Positions 50,534 to 61,939 of a stretch of 64,000 nt of DNA are shown piece by piece. The position numbers were made by a program, and so were the translations under genes. Position 1 is the first letter of the stretch; every line of letters begins with the position of its first letter. Below the pieces are notes generated by a model. That model saw nothing but the letters and a program-made list of their open reading frames with translations, had not been told where the DNA came from and did no database searches. Source of the stretch: Amorphophallus konjac. Taxonomy: Eukaryota; Streptophyta; Magnoliopsida; Alismatales; Araceae. The stretch spans positions 509,744,566 through 509,808,565 of the forward strand of contig CM040121.1 of assembly GCA_022559845.1 (NCBI GenBank), in the 5' to 3' direction.

Positions 50534-52487
50534 TGTTGGCTGATAGGCAAAGGGTCAATTTGAAGGGACCGGTCAGGAAGGGTTGCTTGTCTGTAGGCAG
50601 AGTAGTTGTGGAACTATCTCTTGACAATTATGGTACCCTAATGCGGCAGTTCTAGGGCTTTAAAGGGTAGGTGCATACAAGCTCTCTCTCTCCGTCCACA
50701 GCGATGCACTCAGGAGACAAGCTGCATGGATCGGGCTGTCTCTCACTTGGCACGGCAATTAAAAAGATACTAAATAAGCAAGTGATTGGAGCACGTACCT
50801 AGCTAGATTGAAAAGTCTAACTCCGACTGGAGATGAATGCGAGTGGGGACGTGCGTACCCGCACAGCGTCGACGAAGCTTGGGCAGTTACAACATATTCA
50901 CTCCACACAGGGAGAATGTAATTAATACAAACTACTTAAAATTTAGCGCGCAGGGGAACACATCAATCTAAAATTTTCTCCGGGCATGGACACTCTCGGG
51001 CACTCACACTCTGTAAATTACGGACTATGTGTCGGCGACTGGACGACTCTGGCCGGCTAGGCCGTCGTTGTGGACTCAAGTGCCACAACCAATAATTTAT
51101 TTCAATGATATAGATAGATTTATATATATATAGAAAATATATATAGAGATATATATCATATTATATATATCCTAGATATATATATCATATATATTTAACA
51201 CACATTTTTTTTCAAATATTATTATTATTTTTAAAAAATATATATATTATAATATATATATATATATATCTCACTGCTCCACCAATCACGCTAGCAGGCG
51301 GGTCAAAGCTGGCAGGCGCCCCTTGGTCAACGCGGGCGCGCGCACGCGGGCGATCGGGCGGGCTGCCAACGCTGGCTCAGCATGCGCGCATGCAGGTGCG
51401 CACGGGCGCTGGTGGCAGCGGCAGCGGCCTTGGGCGGGCGACAGCGGGCTTGGGCGGTAGGTACGCACGCATGCGGGCACACGGGCACGGCTGCGGCAAG
51501 CGCACGGGGCGCAGATGCGCAGGGCGTGGGCGCGTGGCGCGGTTGGGCGCAGGCGCGTGGCACAGGGCAGTTGCGGGGCAGCGCCCTTGCGACGGGTGCG
51601 GACGCAGGCGGGGCGTGCGACGGCGGGCACCGTGGCGCGCTGCGGTGCGCGAGGCAGAGGCTCTAGCCGTTGCGGCCAAAGAGGAAATCTGAAAGGGCAC
51701 GAGCGACAATGCCCCCCCCCCCCCCCCGCGAACTTAAAAATGTGATTTTTTTCTATTTTTTTTCTTTCTCTCTCCACCGAGATATCTTTCTGCTATTTTT
51801 TTTTCTTTCAATCGAAGCCCTTCTGCTCTCTCGTTTCTTTTGTTTTCCATTTTTTTCACTTCTGGCGATCGAAAGAAAGGGGGAACGATGACGGGGACGT
51901 CGGGGTTGACGGAGGTGTCGTTGTCGGGATCTGATATCAAATTTGACGCGGTCGGCGTCGGAGGATGGATCGACGATAGCTCTGGGACGCGAATAGGATG
52001 GGATAGTTGTTGTCTCGCACAGCTCGGCCTCACACCGGGCGGTCTCTCACCGGACAATCACTCAAAACTCACAAGAAGCTAAGAGGGAAGGGGGAAAAGC
52101 AAGAGGGAGGACTCTTACGTGATTGCAAAACCTTTACTCATTCATGTATGAGAACATAACACCCTGGCCCCCCTTTATATAGGGAGGGATTTGACAACCA
52201 AACCTTTAACTTCACCTAATTGCTCTTATGCCCTTAGCCTAATAAAACAAAGCTCACCAACCAATATTTGACTTGGACCCTAATAAAATACAATACTTTG
52301 ACTTGGTAAAAATAAAATAAGATATGGTGGTTTAATAATACAAATACCATCGTACACACAGATACACAAATACGTATAAAGACGTATTCAGGACGCCGAG
52401 TCATCAAACGAGTCCCCGAGCCACAAGCTTGGTGCAGTCAAGGCGGTGCGGCGTCGGCTCCGAGTAGTGGGCCCGGTGTCCCTACCA
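50534..52487 (-). repeat. Chromovirus 5' LTR (about 1.95 kb, boundaries partly inferred)
   Basis: The right end TACCA at 52487 is followed by ACGTC. The left end is taken as TGTTGGC at 50534, next to a weak PBS-like TGGGTCTAAGCC (minus) and 38 bases from gag. 50640-51046 resembles the NAC-1 LTR U5 side. 51050-52487 is shared with the left LTR. It contains a minus-strand TATATAAAGG near 52174-52182 and an internal PBS-like TGATATCAGATC (51928-51939). An alternative reading is a 544-bp LTR (51944-52487) followed by that PBS and a long leader. Confidence 0.6.
52174..52182 (-). promoter_or_regulatory. TATA box of the chromovirus LTR
   Basis: The minus strand reads TATATAAAG, about 300 bases inside the LTR from its U3 end. 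The corresponding site near 41645 of the other LTR has lost the perfect match. Confidence 0.55.
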
Positions 52488-52911
52488 ACGTCATCCAGAT
52501 ATCAGACTTTGTCCTCTATCTCATCGAAGAGTTGGAGCCGATGATCCATCTCCGGGTTGGAGTGCAGTAGGCTGCGCACCCTTGGTGTGGGTTGGCTGCG
52601 CGACCGTCGGGTCCTGGCGACCGAGGCATGGGAGGCCTCTCGCACTTGGCGAGGGTTCTCCCCAGTTTGGCCCCGCTCGTCCTCCCGTCGTTCGGGTAGT
52701 GTGCGCTGGGGCTCCACCCATTGGTTCCGAAGTTCCTGACAGAATTCTGTCAGGGCTCGGATCTACTGGCGGATTTCGTCTAGGTCACTTGGGGTGACCT
52801 CACATCGGGGATGAGTGGAAGAAGCTTCCGACGACCCCAGGCGGGAGTTGGGTCCCTGGTGGGAGTCGTGCCCCCGGTTGCTAGCATTGCGGAGGCTTCC
52901 ACGGGGTGCCA
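52488..52911 (-). pseudogene. gag: Tat gag N-terminus, copy B
   Basis: It matches 31709-32133. The open part reads PQRTLPERREDERGQTGENP and RVRSLLHSNPEMDHRLQLFDE before the same TGA as copy A. It ends at the chromovirus insertion site ACGTC (52488-52492). Confidence 0.85.
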
Positions 52912-52931
52912 TAGCCTTTCACTCGAGGGTC

Positions 52932-52947
52932 CCACAGACGGCGCCAA
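52932..52947 (-). other. Tat primer binding site, copy B
   Basis: TTGGCGCCGTCTGTGG on the minus strand, identical to the copy A site at 32153-32168. Confidence 0.8.
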
Positions 52948-52951
52948 GAAG

Positions 52952-53804
52952 TGTAGAGGCAGGAAAGTTATTCCTATGCCACGTACCACCTTCTCTATTT
53001 ATTTGTTGGGGAAGTCACCTTGCACCCATGGAGTCCTGCAATCACCAGAAGCCAGACGGGTGTCAGAAGGAGTCTCGGGTGTTACCTCAGGGGACAACCC
53101 TCTGATGCTTAAGTCAGCAACGGATTAATGAAGAATAGAGAAGAGCGAGAGAGAGAGAGAGAAAAGGATGTCATAGTCGAGAGCTGAAGGGCCGTGTAGA
53201 TCCTCAAAATGAGTGCTCGCCGCTCCCAGTGTTCACTCGGTGAGTGCTCGCTGGGCAGTAAGGTCGCCAGAGGAGAGCTTCCCTTTCAGCATAGATTGTT
53301 GGTGCTTCTCTCTCGTAGTGCAGTAGGGCTAGTAGCTCTATTCTCTTGTGTAGCAGGTCTTGGTAGAATCATCCACCGTGTCCCTCTTCTCTGTTGTTCC
53401 CCTTCTTATAAGGGTTGTCCTGGAGCGAGGAGCCTTATCCCTTGATAGGGAAGGCCTAAGTAGTGGAGCAACTCCTTTCCGCTATAGCGGCGGGACTTTC
53501 ACGTTAGAGGGCGAATACCCCGTCATCGGCTGGTCCCAGGGCGAGTCTTACGGCGCTCATGGGGCGTGCTCGCCCGTTATGGGGTCAGGGCCGACGTGGT
53601 AGGGGGCAACGGTCGGTCACCGGAGGGTTCTCCAACGACTAATGCGCTTTCTCATGCTGTAGAATCCAATGCCGAAATTGGGTTGGGCCGCGCCTTGGCG
53701 GGCCGCTCACCTCGGGCGCCTCTTGGGCATGCTAAGGGGACGGATCCGATTTGGGCCTGCCGCTATTGGGCTGTCCATGGGCCAAACCAAATTTACCCTC
53801 CTCA
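52952..53804 (-). repeat. Tat 5' LTR, copy B (853 bp)
   Basis: TGTAGAGGCAGG to CCTCCTCA, followed by the same ATACG and flank as copy A, showing it is a duplicate of the same insertion and not an independent one. Confidence 0.92.
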
Positions 53805-54240
53805 ATACGTGTCTGTATGATCTTTGTGTTGTAGCCTTCCATTCAGTTTGCTCTTACCTGAGATAGCATTAAGAAAAACTTGACCTTTCTAGGTCTTTAG
53901 ATAGACGTGATATAAGAAGGAAAGTTTTTGCATGACATGCAATAAATACTTGTACTTGGACATTAAATGTATTCGAAGTTCAAATCTTGTTGAGATAGTC
54001 GATAATAGATTTTAATATAGTCGAAGTGCAAGCGACTATGTGCTGAATAGCTGATTTGACTATGAGGTTAGTATCTTATGTATCAACTAAGTTAACTGAC
54101 AATCATAGACAGTGTTGAGATAGTCGAATAAATGATCGACTAAATTATCTGATATTTGTAGATAGATTTAAGATAGTCGAATGATAGTATCGACTATGTG
54201 AATGTTGCTTGATAGTCGGTTAACTGATCAACTAAAGTTA
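53805..54240. other. Flank and GATAGTCGA repeat region, copy B
   Basis: This is the uninterrupted form of 33028-33262 plus 38939-39150. No gene. The TCGACTA/TAGTCGA units are at 53995-54240. Confidence 0.7.
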
Positions 54241-54778
54241 CCTGATAGCATTCTTACTCCCCACGTGCCCCTTCCTCTCCCTCTGGTGGAGCTCATGCCT
54301 TGGTTCCCCTGCCAGGGCTTCGTCCTTTGCCAGCCATGGCTGGCCATGGGAAGGGGCCTCCCCCTTCCCCCTCGGTGGGTCTTCATGGTGATGGCGCTGC
54401 TGTTACCAGCCAGGTGGTGGACCTTCCTGCTCGCATCTCTTCGCCATCTGGTCATGACCCTTCAACTTCTGCAGGCGCCCCTTTGCCCTTTCTGCCTGCT
54501 GGTACTGCGTAGATCATTCCTCCTGTTGGCGTGGTAGCTGTTGGACTGTCAGCATCTCCTTCGGATGATGTTCATGGCCCTTCCTCGTCCCCACAAGCTA
54601 CTGCGCCCTCTGCCTTTGGTATTGCTGTGTAGCCTCTGCCTATAGTCGATGCCTTATTGCACCCTCCCTCAATGGCCCACCCTGCGGCTGTTGTGAGTGG
54701 GGTCAAGGCAGGCCCTGTTGCGCACCCTTCATCCCCTCGTGCGGTTGCAGCTGGTCGTGTGGATTCTCCTGCAAGTGG
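54241..54778 (+). pseudogene. L1-like LINE ORF1, copy B, first part
   Basis: The same Pro-rich N-terminus as copy A (ATG at 54336, MAGHGKGPPPSPSVGLHGDG) with stops at 54510-54512 and about 54630. Interrupted at 54778 by the Copia element; continues at 63038. Confidence 0.8.
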
Positions 54779-55879
54779 TGTTGGTGTTGGTGTGCTACAG
54801 GCCAATTTCGGGTCGGGCAGGCCTAATAGTTGCACGATCTTGTTCATTATTAATAAAGTGGTGTTTGAGCGTAAATCTACGATTGTGTTACTTTACGTTG
54901 TCTCTAGGATATGTGGTTGTAAAGTCAGCTCGAGATGGGATCTCGAACATGAGATTGACTTTACATGTACACATACCTTAAACTATTCCTGGTTGGAGGG
55001 TAATCACTCGGGGACTTTGATTACCAATTAAACTAGTACACATGATGTGTCAGTGACCAGTCTCATGGTTATTGGTGCGGGGCACCAACACATATGTGTA
55101 GGTGTATGTCCTTGGAGGATGTGCACTGAACTGATCCTCTATTGGATCTTTAGATGGTTGATTATACCTAATGTCAACTGAAAATCTAACTGTCTCAGTA
55201 GCATCGTTGGTCCTTTATCCTGAGACATTGATCGGATCTTACACGAGGACTGGAATGGTTTAATTACTTGGCTAAGTGACTTTAACCATAAGTCATGAGT
55301 TGCCGAGTCATTAACCACTCCAGGATACGTGTGAAGATCATCAATGGTCAAGAGGTGATCGCTCACTGTCGGGTATATATCAGACAGTTAATGGGTCATG
55401 ACATTGACGCTCCGTTAAATCCCTGTCCAGGGTCGTGTGAGTTCGTTTAGAACAGACGTCATACACTTTAAGGAGGTCATACTCAAATGGCACGATCATG
55501 GGGTTTGACTGAAACCTCTTAGGCTTAAGCAAGCACATAAGCTTAAGAGAGGAGGATTAGCTCCTCCCCTCTTCCTCCCTCTTCCTCCCTTTCTACAGAA
55601 GGTGAAAAGGGCCGGGGAAGGTCGTTCCGGGGGGGGGGTTACCGTCGCCGCAAGAGTCCGTGTGGATCTGCTCTAGAGGCCGTACAGTTGTGCGGCTCGA
55701 TATTCTGCATCGGGCATCGCGGACAGCGTCGTTCCGCGCAAGGTGAAACATGTAACCCGTAATTAGGGTATTAGAAATACCGATTAGAGCACAGATTAAG
55801 CTTTCCATAACACCGAGATCGGGGAAAAGAATTTTTGTTATCCGCTGCGTCGCCAGTAGGTGTTGTGCGAAACCTTACA
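54779..55879 (+). repeat. Copia 5' LTR (1101 bp)
   Basis: TGTTGGTGTTGG to AACCTTACA. A TATATATC sequence near 55372-55379 is a possible TATA element. Colinear with 61940-63037. Confidence 0.95.
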
Positions 55880-55880
55880 G

Positions 55881-55893
55881 TGGTATCAGAGCC
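55881..55893 (+). other. Copia primer binding site (initiator tRNA-Met)
   Basis: TGGTATCAGAGCC, a perfect iMet PBS one base after the LTR end. Confidence 0.95.
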
Positions 55894-58027
55894 AGGTTCG
55901 CGCTCTGGTCGGTGTTTTTATCGCCGTTTAGAACCATATTTGAAAGGGGTTTAAATACTTCAATTGTTATTGTTAGAAGGGGATGTTGGACATCCCCGTT
56001 CTTCCAGGATGCTAGGCATCCCTGGAGCAAATTTTTTTTTTTAAAAAAAAAATTTGTTGGCCCGTTTTGGGCGCATTACGCCCAGGGCGCCCTGCGCCTA
56101 GGGCGCTGTGCGCCCGTGGGCGCACCCGCATGGGCGGGCGCCGCCCACGCGGGGCAGCTGCGTGGCGGGCGCCCGTAGGCGGCGCCCGCAACGCGGGGGT
56201 GGGGGGGTGCAGCCGGGGCCCGCGTGGCGGGCGCCGCGCGCCCTGCGGGCGCGCGGGTCAGAGTGCGCGGGCGGCGCACATTTTTTTGTAAATAAAAAAA
56301 ATTGTGTTTTTTAATCTTATTTAATTTATTATGTGCATATATATATGATATATATATATATCAAAATGCACAATAAATTAAATAGAATTTTATCTATTAA
56401 GTTAAATAGTGTTACCTCAAAAGTAAATGTCAAAAGTTAAATTTTATTTAACCGTGTTGAATTTACTAAGGTGAGATAATTACTATTTATCTTGAGATAA
56501 AATGGTAATAAGTGAAGTTACTTCAGTAAAATTTAAGTTTTAAGTTTTTAATTATTAGATAATTAAAAATTTCAAATTTTAAAATTTTATTGAAGTTAAA
56601 TGTGAAAAATTCAATTATTTGAATTTTTAATTTTTAGATAATTGTCAAATTCAAATTTTGAATTTTAGAAAATTACTAATTGAGGATAATTGCATTATTT
56701 TTAATTTATTTTCAAACAATTTTTTTTGGATAATTAGTTTGAATTTAAATTTAAATTATTGACATGTTTAAATTTTGAATTTAAATTTGATTATTAGATA
56801 ATTAAATTTAAATTTAAAGTTAATTAATTATCTCAATTAGATGCCCCTGTAGAAAATGATGGTTTTTTATGTGCTTTACTTTATTTAACTTGTATTGGCC
56901 TGTTTGTGTGTTTAATTTTAGTTAATCATGCTTTGATTTTTAAAATTAAACAAAGCTAGCCTATTTTTGTTTGCACATCCCATTTTTAAATTCAAAAAAT
57001 AAGGATTATTTTCAGAAAATAACCCTTGATTGATTTTATTTGAATGGGTTGGCAAGTGATCATGGACTTGGATTAATGTAATTAATTGGGGTCTGCGAAC
57101 CTCCTTTCTCTCTCTGTTAAAATTCTAATGTACTTCTATCTTCCTCCGTTGTTGTACTCGCCCTAAGGGCTTCTGGAATTTCATTGATATGTAATTTACT
57201 TTTTTCTGGCCTGCGAGCTGTGTAAAAGTTGTAATTACTACGGTGTCGGAGTTTGAAAGCGCGGAGCACACCCGACGAGGACGATCCAGCTGCTTCGGAA
57301 GCGGGCCGGATGCCTTAGTTACATTAGGAATTAAGTCCGTGATCACTTGCATTTTATTTTTGCATTGGATGCATTTATTTTGTGCAAACTACTAGGTACG
57401 GTAAATATATTGGATATATTTATATTACCACCTAGGGTGAGATCAAGATAAAATTAAATTCCCTCGCGATTAAATTTTAGATCTGGTGAGCGTGGCTCTA
57501 GGAGTCGTCGTGGCCCTCCATCATTATGGAGTGAATGAACGTCTTCATTTCATGGATTTGTTGTGCTTTCCACAAGGTCCATGAGTTTGGGGGCGGGATT
57601 AAACTCCAAGGCTCGGCCTCAATGGGGTGAGGAATTGAACTCGACCTTGTTGTGCTTTCCACAAGGGTCGGGTCATGAACTCATTGCTATGTAGTAATGA
57701 TGGTTAGATCTAACCGAGAATATCTTTTGTTGTGCTTTCCACAAGGGGATGATTTCTTGGTGGCCGAATATCAGATATTGCATTGGATGCAAGTGCCTGT
57801 TGACTGCCTTTGAGATGGTGTATGGCTTGTTGTGCTTTCCACAAGGTCGTACATCAGTCTCGTTAAGATTCCGACCCACTAGGTTGACCTCGCTGATCTC
57901 CCGTTCTATATACTGAGGGTTATATAGTTCGATCGAAAAATAGTGGGACTAACTAAGATAGAAAACCACATCTAAGTTAGAATTTGAACACATGCTAAGT
58001 TATCTTTTATTTCTTATCCAGATTACA
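55894..58027 (+). other. Long Copia leader: GC-rich, AT-rich and hairpin-repeat sections
   Basis: No ORF is supported. 56061-56285 is CpG-dense with repeated GGGCGC. 56286-57050 is strongly AT-rich. 57550-57850 holds four copies of a 20-nt hairpin motif. A 2.1-kb leader before gag is long for Copia. Confidence 0.8.
57558..57846 (+). repeat. Four copies of TTGTTGTGCTTTCCACAAGG
   Basis: Exact copies at 57558-57577, 57647-57666, 57727-57746 and 57827-57846, spaced 89, 80 and 100 bases. Each folds as TTGTG-CTTTC-CACAA. The sequence between copies is not repeated, so the motif itself is what is conserved. Confidence 0.92.
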
Positions 58028-58850
58028 ATGTCGTCGTCCAACCCCCTCCGCGGCATCTTGGATGCAAATCGCTTAACTGGACCGAACTACTTGGATTGGC
58101 TGCGTAATCTACGCATAGTCCTTACCCTCGAAAAGATTGCGTACGTGTTGGACACGGTTCATTCTGAGCTAGGTCCTGATGCCGACGAGGGCGAGTTACT
58201 GGCTTATGCCAAGTGGTCTGAGGACTCCTCCCTTGCCCAATGTTACATGTTGGCCTCTATGGCTCCCGAGATGCAGAGGCAATTCGAAAAGACTGATTGT
58301 AGAAGTATACTTCTCAATCTACACCAGCTCTTCGGGGAGCATGGTAGGATTGAGAGGTATGACATCTCCAAAAGGCTTTTCAGGACACGGATGTCTGCGG
58401 GTTCATAAGTACAGGCCCATGTACTGAAAATGATGGAGTGGATTGAAAGACTCAATGCATTGGGGTTCAAGTTGGATCTTGAACTATGCATTGATCTTAT
58501 ACTCCAGTCATTGCCCGATTCCTTTTCTTCCTTCATCATGAACTTTAACATGAACAGGATTGAAGCAACTCTCCCAGAGCTGCTCAATATGTTAAAGAGT
58601 GATGAAGAAACCATGCAGAAAGATAAACCATCTTCGTCTTGGCCGGGCCAACAAGAAAAGGAAGGCCTCTCAAATATCCACCACGAGTAACAAAGGGAAG
58701 GGAAAGAAAAAGGCCACGGGTAAGCAACTCGCCAAAGTTGACAAAGGGAAGGGCAAGAAGAATGAAAAGGAAGACAAATATTTTTGATGCGGGGAAACTG
58801 GGCATTGGAAAAGGAATTGTAAGGCAATTCTAAATGAAGGTATTTTTGTC
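58028..58850 (+). pseudogene. gag: Copia gag
   Basis: Start MSSSNPLRGILDANRLTGPN (ATG 58028), with LDWLRNLRIVL and ELLAYAKWSEDSSLAQCYML of Copia capsid. TAA at about 58406, the frame resumes (IERLNALGFKLDLELCIDLI), then a frameshift near 58650. In the new frame a Lys/Gly-rich stretch precedes a zinc knuckle whose first part is interrupted by TGA, leaving CGETGHWKRNC. Gag and pol share the frame after the shift. Confidence 0.88.
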
Positions 58851-58862
58851 ATAGACCTTAAT

Positions 58863-60140
58863 TTGTCATATATGGAATCCACATCATGGGTATTGGATAC
58901 TGGATGTGCATCTCATATCTGCAATTCTGTGCAGGTGCTGGCAAATAGAAGGCGATTGGGCAAAAAGGAGATTGAACTGAGGATGGGCAATGGAGCTTTA
59001 GTTGCTGCCAAAGCTGTCTGGACTACACGCCTCAATTTACCTTCAGGAGTCATTCTGGAGCTGAATGACTATTATTATGTTCCTAATATTATTAAGAACA
59101 TTATTTTAATCTCTGGTTTGTATAACATTGCATATACATTGGCTTTTAATAGCACTGGGTGCTCTATAATGAATAATAGTTTGGTTATAGCCAATGGTTC
59201 ATTAGTCAATGGTCTTTATGTATTAGATACACGTTCTAATGTTATGCAAATTTTCAGTGTTGATGAAGTGAATTCTACATATCTATGGCATTGCAGACTT
59301 GGTCATGTAGGTGAGAAAATAATCTCTCAATTACACTCAAATGAGTATTTGAATTCGTTCGAATACAAACCATTTGATACCTGTGAGTCGTGTCTCATGG
59401 GGAAAATGACCAAGGCTCCCTTTGGTGGACATGGTGAGAGGGCTGTTGACCTTCTCGAGCTCATACACTCGGATGTGTGTGGACCCATGTCCATAGAAGT
59501 AAAAGGAGGTTATCTCTATTTCATTTCTTTTATTGATGACTTCTCTAGATATGGCTATGTGTATTTAATGAGACATAAGTCACAAGCCTTTGAGAAGTTT
59601 AAGGAATACAAGAATGAAGTAGAGAAACAGACAGACAAAAGTATTAAGGCTCTTCGATCGGATCGAGGAGGTGAATACTTAAGCCATGAATTCACTTCTT
59701 ATCTTAAAGAGTATGGAATAGTTTCTCAGTGGACTCCACCGTATACACCACAGCACAATGGTGTATCCGAGAGGAGAAACATGACCTTGTTAGACATGGT
59801 CCGATCCATGATGTCTATGTCAGGACTACCCTTGTCTCTCTGGGGCTATGCATTAGAGACTGCAACATATTTATTGAATAGGATCTCAAGTAAATCAGTT
59901 ACTTCTATACCATATGAGATATGGAAGGGCAGGAAACTAAATTTTAATCACATTAAAATTTGGGGGTGTCCTGCTCATGTAAAGAAGAACGAGAGTGATA
60001 AGCTTGAGTCGAGGACCGATAAGTGTAGGTTTGTGGGATATCCAAAGGAGAAGTTTGGATATTATTTCTATCACCCTTCTGAGCAAAGGGTCTTAGTGGC
60101 CAAGAGAGCTATATTTCTGGAAAGAGAATATCTACTCTAG
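58863..60140 (+). pseudogene. Copia protease-integrase
   Basis: Protease WVLDTGCASHICN, GAG-pre-integrase YLWHCRLGHVGEKIISQLH, and integrase core with LIHSDVCGPM, FIDDFSRYGYVYLM, LRSDRGGEYLSHEF and PQHNGVSERRNMTLLDMVRS, then HIKIWGCPAHV. 425 open codons ending in TAG at 60138-60140; the frame continues past it. Confidence 0.92.
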
Positions 60141-61925
60141 AAAAATAGTGGGAGCCAGATAGAATTGGATGAGGTCCAAGAACCACAACCCATAGACACA
60201 AACTCATTAGATGAGACTGTATCGGTTGATCCTATTCAAAGTGAAACACTGACACTACGGAGATCTGGTAGACTACCGAGAGAACCTGAGAGATATGTTG
60301 GACATGTCTCAGAGGGGTCCTCCAAGATATGTATCGATGAGGATGATGATCCTCAGTCGTACCAGGAGGCGATCCGAAGTGTAGACTCCGAGAAATGGCA
60401 AGAGGCAATGGATTTAGAAATCCAGTCCATGTACACCAATAAAGTTTGGAACTTAGTTGATGTACCCGAAGGGAAGGTCCCTATCGGCTATAAATGGATT
60501 TTCAAAAGAAAAATCGGTGCAGATGGACAGATTGACACATACAAGGCTAGACTAGTGGCCAAAGGATATCGTCAAAGGCAAGGCATTGACTATGATGAGA
60601 CGTTTTCGCCGGTAGCCATGGTTAAGTCAATCAGAATCCTCCTAGCCATTGCTGCATACATGGATTATGAGATCTGGCAAATGGATGTGAAGATAACTTT
60701 TCTTAATAGAAATCTGTCATAAGAGGTGTACATGGTACAACCTGAAGGATTCACCTCCAGGCTACATCCTAATAAGGTATGCAAACTTCAAAGGTCTATT
60801 TATGGATTAAAGCAGGCATCTAGAAGCTGGAACTTAAGATTTTACAAGGCTGTCAAATCTTTCGACTTCATTCGGAATGAAGATGAATCATGTGTTTACA
60901 AGAAGGTCAGTGGGAGCTCTGTAACCTTCTTGGTCCTTTATGTTGATGACATCTTACTCATTGGGAATGATGTAGAGATGTTGACATCAACCAAGTCTTG
61001 GTTGTCCAAGACTTTCTCCATGAAGGATTTGGAAGAAGCATCCTAAGTGCTGGGCATAAGGATATATCGAGATAGATATAAAAGGATGCTAGGATTATCC
61101 CAATCCATGTACATAGACACTATCCTCAAAATGTTTATGATGAAAAATTCCAAGAGAGGTCTCATTCCCATGAGACATGGAATTTGCCTATCCAAAGGGA
61201 TGAGTCCTAAAACTTCTGAGGATGTGGCACATATGAATAAGGTACCCTATGCTTCGGCGATAGGGTCAATCATGTATGCAATGCTATGTACACGGCCTGA
61301 TGTTGCCAATGCTTTAAGCATTATCAGTAGATATCAGGCAAATTCAGGCGAAGAGCACTGGAAGGCAGTAAAGGGTATCCTTAAGTACCTACGAAGGGTT
61401 AAGGATCTTTTTCTGCTTTATGGAGGAGAGGACCTACAGCTTAGAGCTTACACATATTCAAGTTTCCAGTCAGATCCAGATGACTGCAAATCCATGTCTG
61501 GATTTGTATTCATGTTGAATGGAGGGGCAGTCAGTTGGAGAAGCTCCAAGCAAGATACGACTGCAGACTCGACGACTGAGGCAGAATATATTGCTGCAGC
61601 TGAAGCTGCTAAGGAAGCCGTCTGGATGAAGATATTCATCTTGGAACTTGGCGTAGTTCCCGAGATATCAGCTCCCATCCCATTATTTTGTGATAATAAT
61701 GGGGCCATCGCCTAGACGAAGGAATCGAGATCTCACCAAAGGTCAAAGCATGTTCTCAGGCGCTTTCACATTATTCGGGAGATTGTTGATCGTGGAGATG
61801 TGGCGGTAGAGCGTGTACCGTCAGAAGACAACATAGCAGATCCACTGACTAAGCCTTTGACACAGACTATATTTGAGCGTCATCGGGATAAGATGGGCCT
61901 CAAAGTTGTGGGCAATTGGCTGTAG
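60141..61925 (+). pseudogene. Copia reverse transcriptase and RNase H
   Basis: One reading frame continues from integrase with stops TAA at 60720-60722, TAA at 61044-61046 and TAG at 61713-61715. RT motifs: VPIGYKWIFKRKIGADGQ, ARLVAKGYRQRQGIDYDETF, VCKLQRSIYGLKQASRSWN and the catalytic LVLYVDDILLIGND, intact. RNase H: LRAYTYSSFQSDPDDCKSMSG (an Asp replaced by Tyr/Ser in the usual YTDADWA), STTEAEYIAAAEAAKEAVW and the terminal KHVLRRFHIIREIVDRGDV, DNIADPLTKPL. Confidence 0.92.
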
Positions 61926-61928
61926 TTC

Positions 61929-61939
61929 AAGTGGGAGAT
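61929..61939 (+). other. Copia polypurine tract
   Basis: AAGTGGGAGAT directly before the 3' LTR start at 61940. Confidence 0.85.

Larger units (their letters stand above)
40505..52487 (-). mobile_element. Ty3/Gypsy chromovirus (Y) with a nested insertion
   Basis: Minus-strand order is LTR, gag (50496-49099), [insertion about 45525-49090], PR, RT-RNase H, integrase, chromodomain (to 41856), LTR. Repeated ends are 40505-41956 and 51050-52487; the right LTR probably begins at 50534. The right end TACCA is followed by ACGTC, the intact site of which is 31709-31713 in Tat gag, so the element inserted there. The left flank is LINE ORF1 instead, so the two flanks do not match; see the duplication finding. 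All coding parts carry stops. Confidence 0.85.
52488..54778. repeat. Segmental duplication, copy B (first part; resumes 63038-63416)
   Basis: Tat gag start, Tat LTR, flank with GATAGTCGA repeats, and LINE ORF1, colinear with 31709-40504 less its solo LTR. The intact ACTAT site at 54035-54039 shows where the solo LTR inserted in copy A. Confidence 0.88.
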
